Shown one piece after another: positions 57,101 through 64,000 of a DNA stretch of 64,000 bases; the stretch's first letter is position 1; each line of letters starts with the position of its first letter. Position numbers and translations under genes: made by a program. The notes beneath the pieces were generated by a model. That model was not told where the DNA came from. It saw only the letters and a program-made list of their open reading frames with translations, and did no database searches. The stretch is from Amphiura filiformis (lineage: Eukaryota > Echinodermata > Ophiuroidea > Amphilepidida > Amphiuridae): positions 65,737,292-65,801,291 of the forward strand of contig NC_092628.1 of assembly GCF_039555335.1 (NCBI RefSeq), written 5' to 3'.

Positions 57101-60100
57101 ACAGATTTGTGCTAGGATATGTAGCATTGATGACAAAAAGTGCGTTCATGTTACACTAAATCTGTGCAATACTTCAGAGCCAATACTTGTGTTACAATAT
57201 AAGCTAAACATTTAACAGCTTCAACAACATGAGTACAGATCAACAAATCATGATATACATATGGGACAATTGCAGCAGTATCAAAACCTATTTGCCAATA
57301 CCATCATCTGTTCCACCAAATTAAATGTCCTGTACATCCAGGATAGAAAACATCATGACTACAGTTTGTCCACTTTGAAGTATGAAGTAAGGTACGCACA
57401 TTTTGTGTAAGCGTATCGTGCCTTGCATTTTAAGATGCTCATGCATTTTTTGTGCGCCTAGCAGTGTGTTAAGTCCTTTTGACATTATGGTGCGCAGAAA
57501 CTGCATAATTTACTGCATACTTTACTTCATATTTCAAAGTGGACAGACTGTATTCTATGGTTTAATGTATTTATTCCATGTTGTAGTGCAAAATGTTCTT
57601 TCAATTCCATTAAAGGTGAACCTCATTGAAAATAAAGTTATATATCAATGGAAAGCTTATGATGTCAGGATACTAACAATTATTTTTTCCGATTTTTTTG
57701 ATGGCCAATAAAGCTGAAAAATTAAAAAAATGATTGAATTTTTAGTCTTTTTTAAGGCGCCCAAAAAGCACCCAAATCAATCGTCTATGACCTTGAGAAT
57801 GCTCGTGACGTAAGTTCAGGGTTCGCAGTCACGTGATCCTACTCGGAAACATGTAAACAAGACTTGCTTCCTGTACTTTGCAAGCTGCCCGGCAAGTCTG
57901 ATTTTGACAATAAAGCTTGAAATTAGAGGAATCTTCAAGTTGCTGGTTCCTTCTATATTAGAAATAATAGAATTATGGTCAACACATAAATTTTCCGTAA
58001 TTTTTGACAAAATCAGTCATAACTCTGGGTATAACTGGGTAATTGTAATTGAGTTTGAATTTCGCGCTGGGATCAATCCCATGCGCAAATGCTTGCTGGA
58101 CCGTTCATGTCATGGACTGAATAAACATGATCGAATAACAAATTTAATAATTGTTTGTGACATTCCCTATTCTTGATTCATTTTAAAATATCTGATTTAA
58201 AAAAATATCGTCTTGAAGTAATCAAAAAAATAATAAGAAACCGCCGATTTCATCAAATCCAGCCCATATAAAGGTTTTCATATTTAGCGCATTGCGGTAA
58301 TACATTCTTTCCACACAATCGCGATTGAAAGAAACAGATACTCGGCAGATACTTTATTATAAAATAAATACAATTTAGACTTAGTAGACCGTTATTTGAT
58401 GGCATTCTGAAATCTGAATAAAATTAAAATATTGTCACTTGTGTCACGATTCTTTAATGATATTACAATCAGTGTACGGTACTGAAAAAGTGAAACATTC
58501 ATGTTTTATGGATTACCGAACACGATGCGCGTAAATTGCTGCTGGATGCTGAAGAAATGGCAGGGACGGATATGCACAAACACAGCGACTCGCTTCGGGG
58601 CTTGGTCCTCGTAGCACTTGCGCTGTCAGGAGATTTGGTCACTCGTTCCCTTATATTTGGAACATTTACAGGAATAAATTTTGCTGATGAAGTAGCAATA
58701 AGTTGGAAATATCAGAATGTGAATATCAAATCGGTCATTTTGTCTGCAAGTACAGTACAGTCGCGGATACTGAACACTCGGCGTAGTGAGACTCAGTCAG
58801 TCCGCTGAGCTGAGCTCATCCGTATGTATCTATATCGAGTTCGCTTATCATACATGACCGGCTATGACCGGTTGTAAAGCTAAGAAATAATTAAAAATCC
58901 TGTACATGTACCTTATTCTATGCCTTCCTTTTCTCTTTGTGATAAGTTCATCTCAACTTGGTGTGACGATCTGAACTGGTAGCACTAGCAGTTATTTTTG
59001 CAATCTGTTTTCAGTCCGGTTCTTCGCTAATCTTCGCTCTTCAGTACTTTACTGTAATATTCCCTATGCATATCGTGGATGGATTGGCCTATCCCAAATC
59101 ACCCCGGCCAGCACTTTTCCCATTTTTAAATCCACACACTTTATTCAGGAACTTCATTCTTGATTTGATCATGATATTTCCTTCATGTTATTCTTATTTT
59201 ATTGAAGATATTTTTCATGTAAAGTAAGTTGACAATGACTGAATTAGTGCATTGGCCCGATGCATGCCACAGTAATACACGGACATTGTGTTTACAATCA
59301 AACCCGGAAGTAACTGTGTGTCCCGTGCTGACGTCATCATCGAAAGCGCCCAATTTGAACGATTTCGTTTTGTAATTTAGGGGGGGTGCCAATATCCAAT
59401 CTTTGCATGGAGATTATGTCTATCCTGGTGCGTTAGGCAAATAAAAAATATTCTTTTCTGCTTCCTGGCATCATAAGCTTTTCATTGATATATAACTTTA
59501 TTTTCAATGAGGTTCACCTTTAATAACATCATATATTTTCTATGACTTTTTGGGTATTGATTTTTTCATCCATTAATTTCTCAGGCCAAACAATTGATTA
59601 ATCATGATTTTTCTAGGTTTTTCAAGTCAATTTCCAACTCAGAGTATGACATCAGTTAAAGCTCATTCAGTCATGAATGATTGTGTTAATTACCTCTGAC
59701 ATTATGATGAGCTACAGCAATCTGTGATATGATATAAGTACTGGTACTGAATCCACTCTCACTCAGATTGGTATATCTCTTTAAAGCTTCCTCATTTAGT
59801 TGTAACTCTAAGTAGGTGTGTGCTATGAAGAATTCTTTCATCCAATGGTCTGGTAATGTCAAGAAACTTAACTGGAAGCAAAGTGCAAAGTTAGTATGAC
59901 TTATATTATCAACTCACTCACATGTCCCATAGAAGTATCTATACTTGGTAAAGCATGCCAAATATGGCACACCGACATCGCCTGGCTAATAATTACTTGG
60001 TACAGCAGAGATACTAAAATGAATACCCGGGATCGATACATGTGAATGTGCTATGCACGATTTGATATTTAGATGATAAATCTTTGGATACCGGGGTAGA

Positions 60101-63100
60101 AAATAATGAATATCTCCTGTAATTTTTTTATTCTAAAGAAGCCATATTTAGATCCTTCCACTTGAATATATGTGTTGAACGGATATGATAGTCGTTAGCT
60201 TGCGTCTTGAGAAAGAACCGTGCGTCTTTAACTCAAAAACTGACAAAAATTCTGATTTTATATGTGCCGAACTATAAGCGCAACGTAGGCTAGCTGCACT
60301 CACTCGTGGAGGCAATCTAAACGCAGCCTGACCTCATGGCGTATACATGCTCACTCACACACAGAGAGGTCAATTATCAGGCTATTGTCAGTAGTCTTAG
60401 TCGGCTCATTCTCTCTCTCTCTCTCTGTGTCAGGTGGCGCTGTGTAGCGCTGCTGTGGTCTTCACAAGAGTACGCCATCTCACTCGATCCGATGCCAAGT
60501 GTGTTGCACCTTGCATTCCCTGGTTAGAAACCAGCTTCACGTCATTAGTCCAAGATGTTGGTGGACGTCCTCTTCCTCGCTTGCCTTCCATGGCCCCTTG
60601 CAAAATCTGTTTTTCTACACCTCCATGTTTCCTGACAATATGGCCAAAGTACTTCAGCTCATTATGCGTCTCAAAACTATTAAACAGGTCGGAACAAAAT
60701 GGCCATGCGTGGATGTGGATTCAACCTAGCATGGCGATTTCTGCCATGAAGATATCGGGGCGATGACACTATGCATGGTCAATTGAATGCATACATAAGC
60801 CATACAAACAGGACTTTTGCGGCTTTTGTGAAATTTGACCACTACTTATAGTTTGTACCACCAAATGGGATACACACTCACACCTAACCACCAACCAAGG
60901 ATTCTCAAATACATACATACAATTGACACACAATGATCTCTAGCATTCAAGTTTTTCTCACCAAACCTTAGGCAACTTTGATGTTATATTATCTACTATT
61001 AGGCCTATTTCGCTTACTGCCACATGGAAACTTCACTGAATCATGTAAGAGAAATCCAGATGTACGCTTTTTACCCTTATAGTGTGTTAATCCAAAATGA
61101 AGGATTTGTCTATTTGGTGATCTAGACCTTATAAAATAATCATTTTGCCTTTTGCCCCCAATCGTCTCCACTTGACTGTAATTTTACCTTTTCCTTGTCT
61201 GTAATTAGTGTTGACAGTTCTACCCAAGCTCCCCAATGTAATGGTGTTTTATTGATAGCTTCCACTAACACACCCTCAGCTTCTTTAGTCAATTCCAATT
61301 TCTTCAACACAACTCCATATCTGTAATCAAAGATAGTTACATCCACACTGTGAAGGCAGACAGCAGGTTTACATGCATTTACACACCCAATTTAGAAAAT
61401 GAACATCCATTTCATAAATTCTCCCAATTAAATATGTGAGCATCATTAAGGCTGGGCCACAACTAACTACTAATTCCAAATCTTATATCATGTCTTGACC
61501 CTTGAATAGCAATGCTAACAGAGTCAGAGACACTGGTTCTACCATTAAATGGTTTTCCTGGTTCCACCATTACATACAGTTATTTCAGGCTAAAAGTTGC
61601 ACAAATTTTCAGTTTTCTTTAAGCGAGTTTCAAATTCTGTCATATGGGATCTAATAATTCAATTACTCATGACACAATTTATAAGTGAAACAGTTGGCCA
61701 GCTCTTACATCTTGTTTGGTTAACTCCCAGCAATTTTATTCATAATCTTGTGATTAATTGCTAACAATGTCATTCATACAGGCCTTTGTATCAGGACATG
61801 GAATAAGAATTTCCATTATCTCATTTCTCGACCCAAGGGTTAAGAGCAACATATTGTTCACTTGATTTGTTCAATCTTGTTTCTTTCTTGTCTTTCCATA
61901 CAGGCTAGCATGCTTTAGGCTTTTAAGTTTGTCTTGAGCAATTTGCTTCAGCCTGGTCCCAGCAAGCATGTTTCAGCCTGAACCAACTGGTTAACAAGTA
62001 TATATTCCTATTCGCTTGTTGTAATACTTACAAATATAAGCAGTATCCATCTAATTCAGCTTTCTCATGTTTCTTGCATAGTTCAATACGTAATGCCTTG
62101 AGTGATTCATTCATAATAGTCTTGTATTGTATAGGTCCCATCAGGTCTGTAATCTCATCATATTTCTTCTTCTCTCCTGACTGAAAATATACAAGTGATG
62201 ACTTCAATCATGTTTCACTGTTGTTCATCACCATTCAATGGCATGCATCCATCATGTCATCTGCATGGTTTACTTTGTAGTAGATAAAGGGTGAGAAACA
62301 GACCATTACCATAGATAATCGGTGTCTTGTTGAGGTATGGTGAGCATGTTAGTAAGCTCGGAATGCGAGACCCAAGGGTCGAGCCTTCCAGCTACTAACA
62401 TGCTAACCATACCTCAACAAGACAATCGATTATCTATGGTAATGGTCTGTTTTGAACCGCTTATCTTACATATACGGTGAGCCAAAATAAACAAATTTGT
62501 TGTTATGGTTTATTCATTTTCCAAAAGACGAACTGGAAAAGCTGATATGATTATCTCGTGTAAGTTTAGGGTTTTCCAAAATAAAAACACACGAGACAGT
62601 GTAATATTCTTCCCGTGTGTCCTGCGTTTGAGTCTCACGAGTCTTATCTAGTGTCAATTGAAAGTGATTTAATCAAATCAATACAGCATTGATTTTAACC
62701 GGAGATTCTATTCAATTCACTTGTGGTCATGTCCCACTCGATTATACATATTCGTAATATTAATAATGAATATGTAAATAGTTCAAAGGTCAAAGTGGGT
62801 GTGTTTTACCTAGACATGGCGGTAACTCATTTAACACCATAGAATTTATATTTATCTTTAATATGCTTATAGAACAAATGTCCTGAACCAAATCAACGCA
62901 TATTCCTGGGTACCTTCCTCGACCTTTTTGGTTGGGGTTAGGCCATGAGATTGTTGTAGTTTTTCTACATCTAGTCTTGTGGCCTGTAATGTACTGCATT
63001 TTAGGTGCAAAATATCCTTGGTTGAACTTAATTTGTAAGACCTCATGGCTCTTGTTTTGTTACCTACTTTGTCGGAATCTGCGTTAGTTGGGAGAGGGGG

Positions 63101-64000
63101 ACAAAGGTAGATTGACATCCTCGTCCCTAATTATACAGGCTTTAAGACATAATACAAACTAATTTGCATTATTCAATATAGGTGTTCTTGGTGTCATTCA
63201 ATACACACAAGTATTGTTTACCATCTTCATTTAAATCTAATATGCATAAACTTGCATAATAATTTATGCTGATCGTGTAAAATATATTAAACTTTGATGC
63301 ATTTTAAGTTTGTTGAAATGTCCAAAAAGTCAAATAATGTGGCCAGTGTTTCTAAATATGAACATGTACTTCTCTTGTTCAAAATTTATTGACCTGACCA
63401 AGATTATCTTGACCTGTCCACATTACTTGATATAATCGACAGTTGACCAGACTTTGAACAAAAGAAATACAATAGATAATGGAACAAAAGAAGAGGGCTA
63501 GACGTATATGCGAGGGTAGCTTTAGCTGTCCGGTCATGTAATACACATTTATCCAATTAATGATGTGAACATAATAAATGAAGGCTATAATCAATCTTCA
63601 TAATGGGGCTTGGGGTGTTTTACAATGTTACTTTGGTCCATTCTTTATGACAGCCATAAAAGTTGATCATGATATTTGAAAGCATAAATATGCATTTAGA
63701 TTTAGCATAAAAATCCATTTTTTGTGTGAATAATAAAACTGACTCCAAAAGGAATGACAGGGATAGGACAAATCTTACAAAATCCCTATCAAGTATATAA
63801 TATCTACACACAAACAAATGCATGCACACACACTCAATTCTTTCCTAATTCTGAATTAAATCCACCAATTCTACTTACCAAGTATCGTGCATAGATATGT
63901 AGGAAATAAGTTTTCAGACTTGTACATTTTTCAGCTGAGAATGCTGCTCTATCATACTCTCGTAAGTCAAAGTAGGACTTGGCTAATAAATACTTGTCAT
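50938..64000 (-). CDS. CDC23: Anaphase-promoting complex subunit CDC23/APC8 (N-terminus outside window)
   Basis: Twelve exons from right to left: 64000-63879 (partial), 62180-62032, 61320-61188, 59871-59694, 56820-56723, 55856-55775, 55312-55148, 54230-54122, 53780-53643, 53040-52962, 52219-52103, 51132-50938. Joined, they give 520 aa plus stop with all phases consistent (human protein about 597 aa, so roughly 80-90 residues are missing). CDC23 is a TPR scaffold subunit of the APC/C ubiquitin ligase that degrades cyclins and securin; it dimerises and binds the TPR lobe and cofactors in the nucleus. Hallmarks: [44 protein letters not shown] helices around [20 protein letters not shown] and [18 protein letters not shown], and the C-terminal [10 protein letters not shown] tail. 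Confidence 0.95.
51133..52102. other. CDC23 last intron, with CTCF-like and CRE-like sites
   Basis: CCGCTAGGTGGCAG at 51408-51421 fits the bilaterian CTCF core closely, and a palindromic TGACGTCA lies near 51646. Both are pattern matches only. No exon or repeat otherwise. Confidence 0.35.
52103..52219 (-). CDS. CDC23: CDC23 exon
   Basis: 39 codons in phase 0: [20 protein letters not shown] and [19 protein letters not shown] before GTACAG. Last TPR of the protein. Confidence 0.92.
52655..52720 (+). pseudogene. tRNA-like fragment in CDC23 intron
   Basis: TTAGCTCATTTGGTAAAGCG is a good tRNA D-arm/A-box, followed by CCAAACTTTGG, but no B box follows at the right distance. Probably a SINE head or decayed tRNA. 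The rest of intron 52220-52961 shows nothing. Confidence 0.35.
52962..53040 (-). CDS. CDC23: CDC23 exon
   Basis: 79 nt: [20 protein letters not shown] then QAEAMG before GTAAGT. Confidence 0.92.
53643..53780 (-). CDS. CDC23: CDC23 exon
   Basis: 138 nt: [42 protein letters not shown], with Lys split before GTAAGT. Confidence 0.93.
54122..54230 (-). CDS. CDC23: CDC23 exon, core TPR
   Basis: 109 nt: [20 protein letters not shown] and [15 protein letters not shown]. Nearly identical to vertebrate APC8 here. Donor GTATGT. Confidence 0.95.
55148..55312 (-). CDS. CDC23: CDC23 exon, core TPRs
   Basis: 165 nt after [48 protein letters not shown] and [10 protein letters not shown]. The donor GTAGGTAGG offers two nearby GT positions; the first keeps the frame. 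Confidence 0.93.
55775..55856 (-). CDS. CDC23: CDC23 exon
   Basis: 82 nt: [20 protein letters not shown] then VETCCVIG, before GTGAGT. The [13 protein letters not shown] segment spans this junction. Confidence 0.92.
56723..56820 (-). CDS. CDC23: CDC23 exon
   Basis: 98 nt: [20 protein letters not shown] then [13 protein letters not shown] before GTATAT. The DPYR.ENMD.YSN block is highly conserved in APC8. Confidence 0.93.
57362..57550. mobile_element. 189-bp TA-flanked MITE in CDC23 intron
   Basis: Ends CAGTTTGTCCACTTTGAAGT and TTCAAAGTGGACAGACTG are inverted; TA lies outside both (57360-57361; 57551-57552). Arms continue through ATGAAGTAAGGTACGCAC-like sequence. Tc1/mariner-type target. Confidence 0.7.
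57614..59519. mobile_element. 1.9-kb piggyBac-like non-autonomous element, TTAA target
   Basis: Ends AGGTGAACCTCATTGAAAAT and ATTTTCAATGAGGTTCACCT are perfect over 20 bp and extend to about 55 bp (ATATATCAATGGAAAGCTTA mirrored). TTAA flanks at 57610-57613 and 59520-59523. The interior is GC-richer than the surrounding intron with only short frames, so no transposase. Confidence 0.75.
59694..59871 (-). CDS. CDC23: CDC23 exon
   Basis: 178 nt: [20 protein letters not shown] through [14 protein letters not shown], one base over at the GTAATT donor. Helical TPR sequence. Confidence 0.92.
59872..61187. other. CDC23 intron housing the retrotransposon tail
   Basis: Apart from the 60431-60700 fragment, only AT-rich sequence without paired repeats is visible. 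Confidence 0.4.
60431..60700 (-). pseudogene. 3' end of a non-LTR retrotransposon ORF (RTE-like)
   Basis: An open minus-strand frame without a start reads [40 protein letters not shown] and [18 protein letters not shown], ending in TGA at 60430-60432. FGHIxR plus [12 protein letters not shown] is typical of the C-terminal tail after the reverse transcriptase of RTE/CR1-type elements. A CT microsatellite at 60411-60426 sits just downstream in element sense. 5' truncated copy in a CDC23 intron. Confidence 0.75.
61188..61320 (-). CDS. CDC23: CDC23 exon
   Basis: 133 nt: [20 protein letters not shown] and [20 protein letters not shown] before GTAAAA, a weaker donor than its neighbours. First repeats of the TPR array. 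Confidence 0.92.
62032..62180 (-). CDS. CDC23: CDC23 exon
   Basis: 149 nt after [24 protein letters not shown] through [20 protein letters not shown], with Leu split at the GTAAGT donor. Matches the human SGEKKK...LDGFGLYLYG region. Confidence 0.92.
62296..62453. mobile_element. 158-bp foldback MITE in CDC23 intron
   Basis: AAACAGACCATTACCATAGA at the left is mirrored by TCTATGGTAATGGTCTGTTT at the right; the stem continues through GTCTTGTTGAGGTATGGT for about 65 bp. Short loop near 62365-62385. Confidence 0.75.
62454..63878. other. CDC23 intron without recognised features
   Basis: AT-rich; only short frames. No repeats or RNA genes were seen. Confidence 0.4.
63879..64000 (-). CDS. CDC23: CDC23 exon (5'-most in window, cut by edge)
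   Basis: Encodes [19 protein letters not shown]...[10 protein letters not shown], ending in phase 0 before GTAAGT. It is the source-type sequence of the broken copy at 35641-40245. Confidence 0.92.

Noticed and set aside
58536-58808. 90-aa frame inside the piggyBac-like element as transposase
   Set aside because: Too short and lacks any DDD-type or Cys-rich motif.

Overview
This is animal nuclear DNA: AT-rich, with GT-AG introns, conserved metazoan proteins and dense transposon debris. Frequent AGGCCTA-type words, a metazoan-type core 1 galactosyltransferase and mixed Helitron, MITE and non-LTR remnants fit a marine invertebrate, most likely a deuterostome such as an echinoderm or hemichordate. 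That placement is inference.

Three protein-coding genes are present. (1) 460-15488, plus strand: the C-terminal 612 codons of a FAM184-type coiled-coil protein in 11 exons; its start lies left of the window. (2) 31017-35085, plus strand: a complete three-exon C1GALT1 (core 1 beta-1,3-galactosyltransferase, 366 aa). (3) 50938-64000, minus strand: CDC23/APC8, a TPR subunit of the anaphase-promoting complex, in 12 visible exons (520 aa); its N-terminus lies beyond the right edge. In all three, exon phases join into one open frame. The genes have unrelated functions and only share the neighbourhood.

The space between genes is mostly repeats. 15.5-24.4 kb holds FAM184 downstream sequence and several foldback MITEs, some abutting at shared TTAA sites. 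24475-30061 is a nested structure: a 5.6-kb TA-flanked element with ~210-bp inverted ends. It contains a ~1.06-kb palindromic array of a 16-bp motif and a Harbinger-like element (26088-29735) that itself encloses a mariner-like element (27030-28642). 35.1-40.2 kb carries a broken copy of a CDC23 exon split by a long-TIR element and a MITE. 41.5-46.3 kb carries two abutting TTAA MITEs, one interrupted by a Helitron built of three head-to-tail units. 47.0 kb has a decayed copy of C1GALT1 exon 1. The two broken copies suggest an old tandem duplication of a C1GALT1-CDC23 block in which each copy lost a different gene.

Two further points: the last coding exon of CDC23, with its stop codon and some 3' sequence, has been amplified into a ~136-bp tandem array just downstream, and C1GALT1 intron 2 holds a 140-bp tandem array flanked by 100-bp inverted arms. 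No CRISPR, rRNA or convincing intact tRNA was found.
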